Source of the DNA: Marisediminitalea aggregata
GTDB taxonomy: Bacteria; Pseudomonadota; Gammaproteobacteria; Enterobacterales; Alteromonadaceae
Assembly: GCF_900129565.1 (NCBI RefSeq)
Contig: NZ_FQWD01000004.1
Location: 124,001-188,000 of the forward strand
Reading direction: 5' to 3'
Length of the DNA: 64,000 nucleotides
Made by a program: the position numbers and the translations under genes. Each line of letters begins with the position of its first letter. The first letter of the stretch is position 1. The notes beneath the pieces were generated by a model. That model worked only from the letters and a program-made list of their open reading frames with translations. It was not told the DNA's origin and did not search any database. This document shows, one piece after another, positions 1-9,366 of this stretch.

Positions 1-840
1 CACCACAGGCGTTGAGTCAACGTCAATAATACGTTCAAGTTCAGTCGCACCCGATGGGGCCGTAATGGCTGTTTCCCAGGCTGGGATACCGCTGTTAAGA
101 ATATTTACCTGCAGCTTGCCTGTTGGGGTACCCACTAGCGCACCACCATTTGAGGCAGCCGGACCTGAGATCCCGCGTAAGCTCAGTGGTGGAACATCGG
201 TTTCACTGCGCCACAGCTGTTCACCTGTTTTAACGTCCAGCCCAAACAAAATGCCGGCACCGGTGTTTAATACCAGAATACCTTCATCCATTGCTGGCGT
301 TGCCAGGATTTCACCGGCGACAGTGGCTTCCCAGATGGTCTCACCCGTATCTACGTTTAACGCACGCACTAAACCGTCTTCAGAGGCAACAAATAACATG
401 TTGTAACCCGCGGCAATTGCGCTTAGCTTGGCCGACGCGCCACTGCGCCATAAGCGCGCAATGTCGTCCCAGAAGGACTCGTCAGGGAAGATAGCAAAGT
501 TTTTGTGCCACAGTGCTTTGCCGGTGTCTGGGGCCAGTGCCGCTACTTCGCCATGGCGTTCTGCCACGAATACTTTGTCGTTAGCAAACGCCGGACGTAA
601 ACGTGAGTAATAGCCGTTAACACCATCGCCCAGATTATAATCCCAGACCACCTTTGGCGTAATCTGGTTCTGAATAGCCGGAATGCGGCGAATCTTCAGT
701 TCTTCTTCATCAGCAAACCAATCGGACACGGTTGAACACCCTGTCAGACCAATCATAATTGCGCCAACGACGACCCGCTTAAACATACGGCTACACAGTA
801 ATGCGCGGTTCTGTGAGATGTTTCGAGTTATTGCTGTCAT
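1..840 (-). CDS. bamB: Outer membrane assembly lipoprotein BamB (C-terminal part beyond window edge)
   Basis: BamB is the beta-propeller lipoprotein of the BAM complex that inserts beta-barrel proteins into the outer membrane; it works on the periplasmic face of that membrane. The visible 280 codons run off the left edge, so the C-terminal blades are missing. A lipoprotein signal is clear: a hydrophobic stretch ending in the lipobox LTGC. The following sequence has PQQ-like propeller repeats such as GVNGYYSRLRPAFANDKVFV. Two starts are possible. The ATG at 840 has an AGGA ribosome site inside the yfgM stop region and suggests translational coupling. The ATG at 786 (MFKRVVVGAIMIGLTGC) gives a more typical signal peptide but no clear ribosome site. 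It lies directly downstream of yfgM, as in many gammaproteobacteria. Confidence 0.93.
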   Translation of the reverse strand, partial: MTAITRNISQNRALLCSRMFKRVVVGAIMIGLTGCSTVSDWFADEEELKIRRIPAIQNQITPKVVWDYNLGDGVNGYYSRLRPAFANDKVFVAERHGEVAALAPDTGKALWHKNFAIFPDESFWDDIARLWRSGASAKLSAIAAGYNMLFVASEDGLVRALNVDTGETIWEATVAGEILATPAMDEGILVLNTGAGILFGLDVKTGEQLWRSETDVPPLSLRGISGPAASNGGALVGTPTGKLQVNILNSGIPAWETAITAPSGATELERIIDVDSTPVV

Positions 841-843
841 TCA

Positions 844-1461
844 CTATCCTGCTGTTACTGCAAGGTTGTCGAGTTTCATTTGCAGTAAACGGTTGTTGGT
901 ATTTTTTTCTAGAGCAGAAGAGTAGGCCATGCGAGCCTTGTCAAAGTTCCCTTGCGCAGCAAAAATATCGCCTTTTGTTTCTTCAACTTGCGCCACAAAC
1001 GCCTCGTCTTTAGCAATATCCAGCGTCGCCAGGGCTTTGTCGTGTTGCTCTAAAGCCAGTTGTACGCGCGCTAAACGCACAGCAGCTACTTGCTTTAAGC
1101 TCTCATCGCTGCCATTGGTCGCAACTTTTGACAAATAACTTGCCGCCACTTCCAGCTCGCCTTTATCTGCAGCTTGTTTAGCCGCAATCAGGCTGGCCAG
1201 ATCACTGTAGCCACTGACTTCACCTGACTCGATCAGTGCAGAGATGGGCCCTGCATTATCGTCAGCCACCAGGGTTTCTAACGCGTCCTGATAGCTAATA
1301 GAAGCCGCTTCTTTGGTTTCCATTTGTGATTCGCTGTAATATTGCCAGCCAAATAGACCCGCCAGGCCAAGCACTGCACCTAAAATGAGTGACGTGCCAT
1401 GGTCTTTCCAAAACTGCTTGATCGCTTCTACTTGTTGATCTTCTGTAGCGAATTGTTCCAT
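844..1461 (-). CDS. yfgM: YfgM family inner-membrane TPR protein (BamB-adjacent)
   Basis: The 205-residue protein has a short cytoplasmic N-terminus (acidic, MEQFATEDQQVEAIKQFW), one membrane helix at about residues 23-42 (TSLILGAVLGLAGLFGWQYY) and a periplasmic helical TPR-like domain. This is the YfgM (TPR_21) layout. In E. coli YfgM associates with the SecYEG translocon and the periplasmic chaperone PpiD, and it is linked to RcsB stability. The start has a good site (AGAGGT) 5 bases upstream. The gene sits between hisS and bamB in the conserved hisS-yfgM-bamB order; its stop lies 3 bases before the upstream bamB start, so coupled translation is likely. Length is close to the E. coli protein (206). 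Confidence 0.93.
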   Translation of the reverse strand: MEQFATEDQQVEAIKQFWKDHGTSLILGAVLGLAGLFGWQYYSESQMETKEAASISYQDALETLVADDNAGPISALIESGEVSGYSDLASLIAAKQAADKGELEVAASYLSKVATNGSDESLKQVAAVRLARVQLALEQHDKALATLDIAKDEAFVAQVEETKGDIFAAQGNFDKARMAYSSALEKNTNNRLLQMKLDNLAVTAG

Positions 1462-1492
1462 GTTTTACCTCTGTAAATTGATATTGCCTGGT

Positions 1493-2773
1493 TTACCCGG
1501 CAAGCATACCAGTCAAAACCTGTGGCAGTTCAGTGGCTGCCACCGTGATTTGTTCACCATTGTTGCGCAATGGTTTAACGGAGACCTGCCCGGCTGCCAT
1601 TTCGTCACTGCCAATTAACAATGCGACGACGGCGCCGGCTTTATCTGCCCGTTTCAGTTGTTTTTTGAAGTTACCACCGCCGCAATGCAACATAACACGC
1701 CATGCAGGTTTTTGATCACGCAGGGTTTCAGCAACCTGACTTGCATAAGCCAGTGTGTCATCGCCCATCGCGGTAACATAAATTTCTGCAGCGGCGTCGT
1801 TGGCCTCTATTTTATCCAGTGTTTCCAGTAGCAATACCAGACGCTCCAGACCTAAGGCAAAACCAACCGCAGGCGCAGCTTTGCCGCCCAGTTGTTCTAC
1901 CAGACCGTCATAACGACCACCAGCACAAACCGTACCTTGCGCTCCCAGACTGTCGGTGACCCATTCAAATACGGTGCGATTGTAATAATCCAGGCCACGT
2001 ACCAGCTTCGGATTAACTTCGTATCGGATTCCCGCTGCGTCCAGAAGTTCACACAATTTTTTGAAATGTGCTTCTGATTCCTCGTCCAGGTGATCCAGTA
2101 AAGAAGGGGCGTTAGCAACCACTTCCTGCACCTGAGGGTTCTTGCTGTCCAGCACGCGCAGAGGATTGGATTCCAAACGGCGCAGCGAGTCTTCGTCTAA
2201 TTGCGACTTGTGCGCGCTTAAATAGTCAATCAGGGTTTGCTTATAAGCCTGGCGAGCTTCATTAGAGCCCAAAGAATTGATTTGCAGTGATACCGCATCC
2301 TCAATACCAAACAGTTTCCATAATCTGGCAGACAACAAAATCACTTCAGCATCGATATCGGCACTTTCTAAACCATAGGTTTCCACACCAAACTGGTGAA
2401 ACTGGCGATAACGGCCTTTTTGCGGGCGTTCATGGCGGAACATCGGTCCCATATACCACAGGCGCTGTTGCTGATTGTAAATAAGACCGTGTTCATTACC
2501 GGCACGAACTGCACTGGCGGTACCTTCCGGACGCAGCGTCAGGCTATCGCCATTGCGGTCCTCAAAGGTATACATTTCTTTTTCAACGATATCCGTGACT
2601 TCACCAATCGACCGTTTAAACAAATCGGTACTTTCTACAATCGGTGTACGTATTTCCTGATAACCGTAGCTGGCCACCACCTGACGGATCGTTGCTTCCA
2701 CTTGTTGCCATTTACCCGACTCTGTCGGCAGGCAATCATTCATTCCGCGGATAGCCTGAATTGTCTTCGCCAC
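1493..2773 (-). CDS. hisS: Histidyl-tRNA synthetase
   Basis: Class II aminoacyl-tRNA synthetase that charges tRNA-His in the cytoplasm. At 426 residues it has the usual length. Visible signatures are the N-terminal [10 protein letters not shown], class II motif 2 ([18 protein letters not shown]), the histidine-specific [15 protein letters not shown] motif and class II motif 3 ([16 protein letters not shown]). The C-terminal part (from about residue 330) is the anticodon-binding domain. It is followed 31 bases later by yfgM and preceded by ispG. A promoter (TTGTTG, 17 bases, TATAAT) can be read just upstream, so it may be transcribed independently of ispG. Confidence 0.98.
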   Translation of the reverse strand: MAKTIQAIRGMNDCLPTESGKWQQVEATIRQVVASYGYQEIRTPIVESTDLFKRSIGEVTDIVEKEMYTFEDRNGDSLTLRPEGTASAVRAGNEHGLIYNQQQRLWYMGPMFRHERPQKGRYRQFHQFGVETYGLESADIDAEVILLSARLWKLFGIEDAVSLQINSLGSNEARQAYKQTLIDYLSAHKSQLDEDSLRRLESNPLRVLDSKNPQVQEVVANAPSLLDHLDEESEAHFKKLCELLDAAGIRYEVNPKLVRGLDYYNRTVFEWVTDSLGAQGTVCAGGRYDGLVEQLGGKAAPAVGFALGLERLVLLLETLDKIEANDAAAEIYVTAMGDDTLAYASQVAETLRDQKPAWRVMLHCGGGNFKKQLKRADKAGAVVALLIGSDEMAAGQVSVKPLRNNGEQITVAATELPQVLTGMLAG

Positions 2774-2795
2774 TTATTTCTCTCAAGCTTACATA

Positions 2796-2819
2796 AAAGC
2801 CCCGCATTATAGGGGCTTT
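2796..2819 (-). terminator. Hairpin downstream of ispG, with TATAAT in its loop
   Basis: On the minus strand AAAGCCCC and GGGGCTTT form an 8-bp stem followed by TTTATG, which resembles an intrinsic terminator for ispG. The loop contains TATAAT, which also reads as the -10 box of a hisS promoter. Either role, or both, is possible. Confidence 0.55.
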
Positions 2820-2834
2820 AGCACTAAACAACAA
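2806..2834 (-). promoter_or_regulatory. Putative hisS promoter
   Basis: Reading the minus strand, TTGTTG (2834-2829) and TATAAT (2811-2806) are separated by exactly 17 bases, a sigma70-type arrangement. Transcription would begin near 2799, about 26 bases before the hisS ATG. The -10 box lies in the loop of the hairpin at 2796-2819. Confidence 0.5.
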
Positions 2835-2875
2835 ACATTCTTGCCGATTATATCGGCACTGAAAAACGGCCTGCT

Positions 2876-3994
2876 TTAGTCTTTCTGTGTTACCGCAATG
2901 GCATTGCGTTCGTCCAACATTGCCGCTTTCGCACGTATACGTTTTTCCAGTTGGTCGACCAGGTCATCATTTGCCAAGCGCTCTTTCTGACGCTTGCCAT
3001 CTAGGTAATAGCCACTCATATTGCGCGCGCCGGTAAGGCCCAGATCTGACACTTCCGCTTCACCGGGACCGTTTACCACGCATCCGATAATGGAGACGTC
3101 CATAGGCGTTAATACATCTTCCAGGCGCTGCTCCAGCGCGTTGACCGTACCAATAACGTCGAATTCCTGACGAGAGCAACTTGGGCAGGCAATAAAGTTG
3201 ATGCCGCGAGACCGAATACGCAGTGATTTCAATATGTCGAAACCCACTTTGATTTCTTCTACCGGGTCGGCCGCCAGCGATACGCGCAGCGTATCACCAA
3301 TACCTTCAGCCAGTAACATACCCAGACCAACCGCACTTTTCACTGCGCCAGCCCGCTGTCCACCCGCTTCGGTTATGCCTAAATGCAGTGGCTGGTCAAT
3401 TTCTTTGGCCAACAAACGGTAAGCGCCAACGGCTAAGAACACGTCAGAGGCTTTTACCGATACCTTAAACTGGTCGAAGTTGAGCTTGTCGAGGATATCA
3501 ACGTGGCGCATGGCGGATTCCAGCAAAGCTTCCGGCGTGGGTTCACCGTACTTTTCCTGTAGATCCCGCTCTAATGAGCCGCCATTGACGCCAATCCGAA
3601 TAGGAATATTTTTATCGCGAGCGCAGTCAACAACCGCTTTTACCCGTTCGATATTGCCGATATTACCGGGGTTAATGCGCAAACAATCCACACCGTATTC
3701 CGCCACTTTCAGCGCAATGCGGTAATCAAAGTGAATATCAGCGATTAACGGGATATCCACTTGCTGGCGGATTTGCTTAAACGCTTCTGCCGCATCCATA
3801 GTGGGAATAGATACGCGGACAATCTCGCCTCCCACTGCTTTAATGCGATTAATTTGCGCAACGGTCGCCTCTACATCGGTAGTCGGTGTATTTGTCATCG
3901 ACTGCACGGCAATGGGCGCACCATCACCAATTGGCACCTTGCCAACATAAATACGAGTAGATTTTCTGCGCGTAATAGGGCTATCAGCAAACAT
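2876..3994 (-). CDS. ispG: 4-hydroxy-3-methylbut-2-en-1-yl diphosphate synthase (IspG/GcpE)
   Basis: Iron-sulfur enzyme of the MEP (non-mevalonate) isoprenoid pathway; it reductively opens methylerythritol cyclodiphosphate. The 372-residue length matches E. coli IspG. The [4Fe-4S] ligands are visible near the C-terminus in [13 protein letters not shown] (CxxC) and [13 protein letters not shown]. The N-terminal TIM-barrel part contains [20 protein letters not shown]. The ATG overlaps the rodZ stop by one base (TAATG), so translation is coupled to rodZ. As a cluster-dependent enzyme it is a client of the SUF genes at 8-16 kb. Confidence 0.98.
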   Translation of the reverse strand: MFADSPITRRKSTRIYVGKVPIGDGAPIAVQSMTNTPTTDVEATVAQINRIKAVGGEIVRVSIPTMDAAEAFKQIRQQVDIPLIADIHFDYRIALKVAEYGVDCLRINPGNIGNIERVKAVVDCARDKNIPIRIGVNGGSLERDLQEKYGEPTPEALLESAMRHVDILDKLNFDQFKVSVKASDVFLAVGAYRLLAKEIDQPLHLGITEAGGQRAGAVKSAVGLGMLLAEGIGDTLRVSLAADPVEEIKVGFDILKSLRIRSRGINFIACPSCSRQEFDVIGTVNALEQRLEDVLTPMDVSIIGCVVNGPGEAEVSDLGLTGARNMSGYYLDGKRQKERLANDDLVDQLEKRIRAKAAMLDERNAIAVTQKD

Positions 3995-4998
3995 TATTGT
4001 TCCTGCATAGGTAAGTAAAACTTCGCGGTACGTTTGGGATCAAACCCAGACATATCGACCGCATCACCATCATAATCAATTTGTACAACATGGGGCGCGC
4101 CCAGTGTAACCTCGAAGGGCGGCAAACCCGATACCGACATCACATACCCTTCGGCTTTGATGCCAAAAGCCAGGGCTTCACCAGTTGAGTCTGTGACATT
4201 GACCCAACACTCTCCTGCAAAGGTAAATGTCAGTGCAACCTTGCCAGCTTCATCCCGACTAGTTTCCTGATTTGTTGCAGGTAGTGAAAGTCGGCTTTCC
4301 AGGTCTGAATCGGTAATGTCGCTACTGTCCTGCTCTTCTAAGGGTGCAGTGTTGGTATCTGACACTTCAGGTGTCGTAAGGGCTTCATCCTGGTACGTAT
4401 CGTCTGCTACCGCTTCATCATCGTTCAGCAAGGCGTCTGACTGTTCGTCACTGTTTTCTATATACGCAGAATCATCAACATTGGTGTTTACAGCACTGGC
4501 GGCTGGCTGTGAGGCTGCTGACGAACTGCTGGTAGTCGATGTTGTGGTCGACGACGGGACAAAGTCGTCGTCGTTAGCAGGTTGCTGATACCACCAAACA
4601 ACGACACCGGCCAACAAGATGAGCGCGATGATGTAAGTAACCATCATCCAGCGGTCGTCATGGGCCTGTTTAGCGACGCGCTTTGAAAAACTCTGCAGCT
4701 TGGCTGGCGGCTTTGGCGCGGTATGGTATTGCTCAAACAGGGCAATCAACTCTTCCGGGTTCAACCCAACGTTTTTGGCGTAGAGACGCACATACCCTTT
4801 AAAAAAGGTAACCGAGGTATTTTCATCTAAACGGTTTTCTTCCAGATCAGAAATAATATTGACCCGCAAAAACAGCTTATCGGCGATAGCCTGTTGTGAA
4901 AGCCCCTGCTTTTCCCGAGCTTCCCGTAATAATTGTCCCGGGCTTGGTGTGGCCGGCACGTGCTGTTCATCAGCTTCTAGCAGCTGCTCTTTATCCAT
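3994..4998 (-). CDS. rodZ: Cytoskeletal cell-shape protein RodZ
   Basis: RodZ links MreB filaments to the cell-wall elongation machinery. The 334-residue protein shows the standard layout: a cytoplasmic helix-turn-helix domain at about residues 20-85 ([20 protein letters not shown]), one membrane helix at about 118-140 ([17 protein letters not shown]), a long Ser/Thr/Asp/Glu-rich periplasmic linker, and a C-terminal DUF4115 domain from about residue 250 ([20 protein letters not shown]). It lies between pilW and ispG in the conserved order. The linker is low-complexity and very acidic, which is usual for the family. Confidence 0.95.
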   Translation of the reverse strand: MDKEQLLEADEQHVPATPSPGQLLREAREKQGLSQQAIADKLFLRVNIISDLEENRLDENTSVTFFKGYVRLYAKNVGLNPEELIALFEQYHTAPKPPAKLQSFSKRVAKQAHDDRWMMVTYIIALILLAGVVVWWYQQPANDDDFVPSSTTTSTTSSSSAASQPAASAVNTNVDDSAYIENSDEQSDALLNDDEAVADDTYQDEALTTPEVSDTNTAPLEEQDSSDITDSDLESRLSLPATNQETSRDEAGKVALTFTFAGECWVNVTDSTGEALAFGIKAEGYVMSVSGLPPFEVTLGAPHVVQIDYDGDAVDMSGFDPKRTAKFYLPMQEQ

Positions 4999-5011
4999 TT
5001 ATGTACCCAGA

Positions 5012-6190
5012 TTACTGTGTCTGTTCAGCTGGCGGTACCAGCCATAATTTCGTTCCGATTTTGATAGACCCGTTATTGTCGAGGTTATTCCACGCTTTCA
5101 GGGTATCAAGCTTTATATTGTATTTCAGTGACAGCCGATAGAGGTTTTCTTTAGGCTGTACAATGTGAAACTTAACAGGTTCGGCAGCAACAGCATCCTC
5201 AGCAACGCTTTCTGCATCGGCAGCGTCATCAGTATTGGTGTCGGTTTCATTAGCGATGTCGGTAACGACTGTCGGCTGGCTATCCGCAGACTCTGGCTTA
5301 GCAACCGTATTGTCAGCAGCAGGTGTCGTTACTGCGTTGCTCGACTCTGTGCTGGCTTGCAAGTCTGCCACACTCACGGTGTCCGGCTTAACACTTTGCT
5401 GCGGCTTGGTTTTAACCTTAATCACCGGCTGAGGCAGTTTCTGTTGTCTGTCGATATAGAGTTTAGTTAGCGGGCTATCAGGATACATGGTTAACAGCAT
5501 GTCGCCGTAGCCGTTCGCGGTTAATATGTCGCCTTTGCCCGTTGCTATTTCAATAGCCATCCACAGAGAATCAGGCGATACACGGGCGACTTTTTCGTAT
5601 TTACGCAACGTTTGCTCAGCGAGGTCATACTGCTCGGTAGCAACGTACATTTCCGTCAAAATAAACAGTGTTTTTGCCCGGCCAGGCTGATGTTTGAGGG
5701 CACTGTTGAGGTATTCGATGGCATCTTCACCCTGCCCCTGGCTCTGAGCACACAGCGCCATGTTCTCGTAAGTCGCCGCTGAATTTGCGTATTGCTTGGA
5801 ATTCACGGCCTGCAGGAAAAAGGTTTTGGCTTCTTCGTAGTCGCCTTGCTGACACAGAAACGCGCCATAGCTGTTGGCGATATCGGCGTTGCGTGGTGCC
5901 AGACTCATTGCGGTTTCGTATGCTTCCCTTGCCCGCTCTACCTCGCCGACGACCTGATAATAATACGCCAGCCCGTAATGACTGTCGGCCAGGCGTGGTG
6001 CAAACGACAAGGCTTTATCCAGATTCATTTTTGCCTGGGTATAGTTGCCGTTTTTCAAATAGGTCAGACCCAGTGAAATGCGGGTTTTCGCCGCTTCATT
6101 CTGATCGAACTCGGCGCTGAAATTGCCGCCCTGATTTTCGCTAACACAGCCTGATAACCACAGTAGCGTTACTAGCATTACTATTCTCAT
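5012..6190 (-). CDS. pilW: Type IV pilus biogenesis/stability protein PilW (PilF) with C-terminal LysM domain
   Basis: Outer-membrane lipoprotein pilotin needed for assembly of the type IV pilus secretin. A lipobox (LWLSGC) ends the signal peptide at about residue 15. TPR repeats fill about residues 35-235 (FAPRLADSHYGLAYYYQVVG and following). A Thr/Ala/Asp-rich linker follows, then a LysM-like module at about residues 342-388 (FHIVQPKENLYRLSLKYNI ... GTKLWLVPP). Canonical PilW/PilF is about 250 residues and ends after the TPRs, so the 392-residue form is an extended version that could also bind peptidoglycan. It sits between rlmN and rodZ, the usual place. No other pilus gene is in the window. 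Confidence 0.9.
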   Translation of the reverse strand: MRIVMLVTLLWLSGCVSENQGGNFSAEFDQNEAAKTRISLGLTYLKNGNYTQAKMNLDKALSFAPRLADSHYGLAYYYQVVGEVERAREAYETAMSLAPRNADIANSYGAFLCQQGDYEEAKTFFLQAVNSKQYANSAATYENMALCAQSQGQGEDAIEYLNSALKHQPGRAKTLFILTEMYVATEQYDLAEQTLRKYEKVARVSPDSLWMAIEIATGKGDILTANGYGDMLLTMYPDSPLTKLYIDRQQKLPQPVIKVKTKPQQSVKPDTVSVADLQASTESSNAVTTPAADNTVAKPESADSQPTVVTDIANETDTNTDDAADAESVAEDAVAAEPVKFHIVQPKENLYRLSLKYNIKLDTLKAWNNLDNNGSIKIGTKLWLVPPAEQTQ

Positions 6191-6221
6191 TGCGGGCGCT
6201 AACCTCTTATCGTCCTTTATA

Positions 6222-7340
6222 TTATTGAGACATTTTTACCGAAATCGACTCGCCCTTCATCTGTTTTTTTAACATGCGCTTAGTCCGGTCTACGACATCA
6301 CCGACTAATTGGCCGCAAGCGGCGTCAATATCGTCGCCTCTTGTCTTACGCACAATCACGGTAAAGCCATATTCCATCAGCACTTTGGCGAACCTATCGA
6401 TACGCGAGTTACTGGAACAGGTATACGGCGAGCCCGGATACGGATTAAACGGAATTAAGTTAATCTTACAGGGCGTTTCTTTCATTACCTTGGCAAGTTG
6501 GTGAGCGTGATCGGTAGAATCATTGATTTGATTCAGCATCACGTACTCAACCGTAACCTTACCCTGGTTCGCCTTTGACTTGCTTAAATAACGGCGTACA
6601 CCGGCAAGGAAAGTTTCAATATTGTATTTCTTATTGATAGGCACGATTTCGTTGCGCAACTCGTCATTTGGCGCGTGAAGTGAAATGGCAAGGGCAACAT
6701 CTATCTGATCGCCCAGCATATCCAGTGCTGGCACAACGCCTGACGTGCTAAGTGTCACGCGGCGCTTAGACAAACCAAAACCAAAGTCGTCCATCATGAT
6801 ATCCATGGCTGGCACAACGTTTTTCAGGTTCAGTAAAGGTTCACCCATACCCATCATAACGACGTTAGTTACCGGGCGCTTCGCGGTGTCTTTAGATAAG
6901 CCCAATGTGGTGGCAACCCGCCACACCTGACCGATAATTTCGCTCACAGACAAGTTGCGGTTAAAGCCTTGCTGTGCGGTTGAACAAAAGGTACATTCCA
7001 ATGCACAACCAACCTGTGAAGAAACACACAGTGTGGCGCGATCTGCTTCCGGGATCCACACGGTCTCCACTTCCTGACCGCCTTCCAAACGCAAGGCAAA
7101 CTTGATGGTGCCGTCGGTTGCGTTTTGCTGATAGGCGATTTCAGGCGCAACAATTTCACAATGCTCAATGAGTTTCGCGCGCAGGTGTTTGTTCAGATTA
7201 CTCATCTGCTCAAAATCACTGACGCCCTGCTGATAGATCCACTTCATGACCTGATCAGCACGGAACGGCTTTTCGCCCATCTCCGCGAAAAACTCGCGCA
7301 TTCCCTGCCGATTTAGATTCAATAAATTCGTTTTAGCCAT
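6222..7340 (-). CDS. rlmN: Dual-specificity 23S rRNA/tRNA adenine-C2 methyltransferase RlmN
   Basis: Radical SAM enzyme that methylates A2503 of 23S rRNA and A37 of several tRNAs. The cluster-binding CxxxCxxC is seen in [20 protein letters not shown], and the second catalytic cysteine region is near the C-terminus (DIDAACGQL). The 372-residue length fits the family. The gene follows ndk and precedes pilW, as in Pseudomonas and E. coli. A strong hairpin at 7422-7446 separates it from ndk, so it probably has its own promoter in 7341-7420. Confidence 0.97.
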   Translation of the reverse strand: MAKTNLLNLNRQGMREFFAEMGEKPFRADQVMKWIYQQGVSDFEQMSNLNKHLRAKLIEHCEIVAPEIAYQQNATDGTIKFALRLEGGQEVETVWIPEADRATLCVSSQVGCALECTFCSTAQQGFNRNLSVSEIIGQVWRVATTLGLSKDTAKRPVTNVVMMGMGEPLLNLKNVVPAMDIMMDDFGFGLSKRRVTLSTSGVVPALDMLGDQIDVALAISLHAPNDELRNEIVPINKKYNIETFLAGVRRYLSKSKANQGKVTVEYVMLNQINDSTDHAHQLAKVMKETPCKINLIPFNPYPGSPYTCSSNSRIDRFAKVLMEYGFTVIVRKTRGDDIDAACGQLVGDVVDRTKRMLKKQMKGESISVKMSQ

Positions 7341-7421
7341 AAAGCACTTAACCTACTGTGAACATCGTTAACGTTGCAACCTGCATAGAATACCACGGGA
7401 TAACCCGTGACGCACAGACGC

Positions 7422-7446
7422 AAAAGGGAGCCGAAGCTCCCTTTTT
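7422..7446 (-). terminator. Intrinsic terminator after ndk
   Basis: On the minus strand a 10-bp stem (AAAAGGGAGC / GCTCCCTTTT) closes a TTCG tetraloop and ends in a T run, 18 bases beyond the ndk stop. The structure is nearly symmetric and could act in both directions. Confidence 0.85.
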
Positions 7447-7463
7447 AATCAAAACCCGGCGTC

Positions 7464-7895
7464 TTATCGAGTGCGTGGGCAGATTTCTTCTTCAGAGAAG
7501 AAGTAAGCAATTTCGCGAGCCGCTGATTCAGGTGCGTCAGAACCGTGAACTGCGTTTTCGTCGATTGATACCGCGTAGTCAGCGCGCAGAGTACCCGCAG
7601 CTGCTTCAGCTGGGTTAGTTGCACCCATGATTTCGCGGTTTTTAACAACAGCGTTTTCGCCTTCTAATACCTGAACCATTACCGGACCAGATGTCATGAA
7701 GTCAACCAGAGCACCAAAGAAAGGACGCTCTTTGTGTTCTGCATAAAAACCTTCTGCTTGTTCTTTGCTCATGTGAACCATTTTAGAAGCAACGATGCGC
7801 AGACCTGCAGATTCAAAACGATTGTAGATTGCACCGATCACGTTCTTAGCAACGGCATCAGGCTTAATAATTGAAAAAGTACGCTCAAGAGCCAT
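7464..7895 (-). CDS. ndk: Nucleoside diphosphate kinase
   Basis: Transfers the gamma phosphate from ATP to nucleoside diphosphates through a phosphohistidine. The 143-residue protein starts [15 protein letters not shown]; the catalytic His is in [16 protein letters not shown]. The ATG at 7895 is chosen because it gives the standard N-terminus and has GGAGA 7 bases upstream; a longer in-frame reading to 7946 has no support. In Pseudomonas-type genomes ndk immediately follows the isc operon. Here it follows the suf genes, and this is a key piece of context for the replacement idea. Confidence 0.98.
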   Translation of the reverse strand: MALERTFSIIKPDAVAKNVIGAIYNRFESAGLRIVASKMVHMSKEQAEGFYAEHKERPFFGALVDFMTSGPVMVQVLEGENAVVKNREIMGATNPAEAAAGTLRADYAVSIDENAVHGSDAPESAAREIAYFFSEEEICPRTR

Positions 7896-7936
7896 CTTCT
7901 GTCTCCGGTTGTAATAGTAAAAATTTTGGCCGCGAA

Positions 7937-7942
7937 TTATAG
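7937..7942 (-). promoter_or_regulatory. Possible -10 box for ndk
   Basis: TATAAT reads on the minus strand about 42 bases before the ndk ATG. No good -35 box is seen; the expected position overlaps an 8-bp hairpin (GCTGTGCC / GGCACAGC, 7956-7975) that lacks a T run. The gap of 121 bases after sufE suggests ndk has its own promoter. Confidence 0.35.
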
Positions 7943-8016
7943 GCAATCTTTTGCGCTGTGCCTAGGGGCACAGCAACAATTATCAAAAAATCTTCACAAT
8001 TGGGGGAAATAGGCGT

Positions 8017-8427
8017 TTACGCGGTTTGCTTCGCCAGGGTTTGAATTTTGCCTACTATTGCGCGCAACCCATTGCCACGGGTAGGGGAAATATGACGTTC
8101 AAGGTCGAGTGCCTCGAAATAACCGTCAATATCAAAATCCAGAATTTGTTGGGGTGTTTTGTCGTTATAGGCCGCCATGACCAGCGCCAGCAGACCATGC
8201 ACAATCACTGCATCGCTGTCGGCATCGAAGTGCAGTTTGCCCGCATCAACCGAAGTTACCAGCCACACACTGCTTTGGCAGCCTTTTACCAAACGCTCAG
8301 GGGTTTTCTGTTCGTCCTGTAAGCGCGGCAACGCCTTGCCCAGGTCAATAATATACTGGTATCGCTGTTCCCAATCATCAAAAAAGGCTAAGTCTTCAAT
8401 GATTTCTTCGCTTGAGGGTAATGACAT
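8017..8427 (-). CDS. sufE: Cysteine desulfuration accessory protein SufE
   Basis: SufE accepts the persulfide sulfur from SufS and passes it to the SufBCD scaffold. The 136-residue protein has the acceptor cysteine in ERLVKGCQSSVWLV at about position 50, and matches the family length (138 in E. coli). It is the last gene of the suf run, 27 bases after sufT. In E. coli sufE is also last (sufABCDSE). Its presence implies the SufS here works by the SufE-assisted route. Confidence 0.95.
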   Translation of the reverse strand: MSLPSSEEIIEDLAFFDDWEQRYQYIIDLGKALPRLQDEQKTPERLVKGCQSSVWLVTSVDAGKLHFDADSDAVIVHGLLALVMAAYNDKTPQQILDFDIDGYFEALDLERHISPTRGNGLRAIVGKIQTLAKQTA

Positions 8428-8454
8428 AATCGGGATTACTTTTCGTTGCTGAAA

Positions 8455-8988
8455 TTAAAAAAACAGGCCGGCTTCAAGTTGCGCTTCTTCGCTCATCATC
8501 TCTCTGGACCAGGGCGGATCAAACACCAACTCTACCTTTACGGATTTAACATGAGGCACTAAGCCAACGCGATACTCTACATCACCCACTAATACCGGGC
8601 CCATGCCACAACCTGGTGCGGTAAGCGTCATATCAATCGTTACGGCGCCTTGCTCCTGGTCCAGCTTAACTGCGTAGATGAGGCCCAGAGACACCAGATT
8701 AATGGGAATCTCCGGATCGTAAATAGTTTCCAGCGCGTCCCAGACTTGTTGCTCAGCAATCTTTCCATCGGCGGGTACTTCAAAATCGAGCTCTTGCGGC
8801 TTTCTGCCTATCGCATCGGCATCTGTACCATCGATACGCAGCATGTTACCGCGCCAGGTAACCGTGTAGTTGCCGCCCAGATCCTGGGTAAGATTGACGA
8901 ATTCGCCGCCCGGTATCATTACTTTTTCGCCGGAGGGGACTTTGCGTGACCGCACTTCGCGTTCGGTCACTACCATTTTTTGTTTCAT
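8455..8988 (-). CDS. sufT: SufT family iron-sulfur assembly protein (MIP18/DUF59)
   Basis: The 177-residue protein has an N-terminal extension (about 1-75, with PGGEFVNLTQDLGGNYTV) followed by a DUF59/MIP18 domain (about 80-165: VWDALETIYDPEIPINLVSL, then LTAPGCGMGPVL with the conserved cysteine). This is the SufT architecture. SufT is thought to help maturation of Fe-S proteins under high demand; its exact biochemistry is not settled. It is placed 9 bases after the SufA-type gene and before sufE. E. coli lacks this gene in its suf operon, while many other bacteria carry it there. Confidence 0.92.
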   Translation of the reverse strand: MKQKMVVTEREVRSRKVPSGEKVMIPGGEFVNLTQDLGGNYTVTWRGNMLRIDGTDADAIGRKPQELDFEVPADGKIAEQQVWDALETIYDPEIPINLVSLGLIYAVKLDQEQGAVTIDMTLTAPGCGMGPVLVGDVEYRVGLVPHVKSVKVELVFDPPWSREMMSEEAQLEAGLFF

Positions 8989-8997
8989 TCTGCAGGG

Positions 8998-9354
8998 TTA
9001 CCCGACGTTAAAGCTTTCACCACAACCGCATTCGTCCACAACATTCGGATTGTGGTACTTAATGACGCCGTTTATGCCTTCCTGTACATAGTCAATTTCG
9101 GTATTGCGAATTAACTGCAGGGCATCTTTGGCAACAGCAACGGTAAGCAGGTCTGATACGTTGAGAATTTCGTCGTCTTCTTTGCTTGCGTCGGCAAAGT
9201 CCAGCACGTAGGCATAGCCAGTGCAACCGCTGACCTTAGTCGACAAACGAATAATTTTACCCGGCTGCTTTGCCAGTTTTGATTCAAAGTGTTTAATTGC
9301 GCTATCAGTGAGCGTCACCACATCCTGACTGGGCACAAAGGTTTCAACGGTCAT
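8998..9354 (-). CDS. sufA: A-type iron-sulfur carrier (SufA/IscA/ErpA family)
   Basis: A 118-residue HesB-like protein that carries Fe-S clusters from the scaffold to apo-targets. The three conserved cysteines are seen: one in KVSGCTGYAYVLDF and two in the C-terminal ECGCGESF. The context between sufS and sufT argues for SufA rather than IscA, although sequence alone does not separate the A-type subfamilies. In E. coli sufA comes first in the operon; here it comes after sufS. The start at 9354 has an AGGAG site upstream. Confidence 0.9.
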   Translation of the reverse strand: MTVETFVPSQDVVTLTDSAIKHFESKLAKQPGKIIRLSTKVSGCTGYAYVLDFADASKEDDEILNVSDLLTVAVAKDALQLIRNTEIDYVQEGINGVIKYHNPNVVDECGCGESFNVG

Positions 9355-9366
9355 TGTATGCTCCTG

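Noticed and set aside
7956-7975. 8-bp hairpin between sufE and ndk as a terminator for sufE
   Set aside because: The stem is good, but no T run follows on the minus strand; left as a structure without assigned role.
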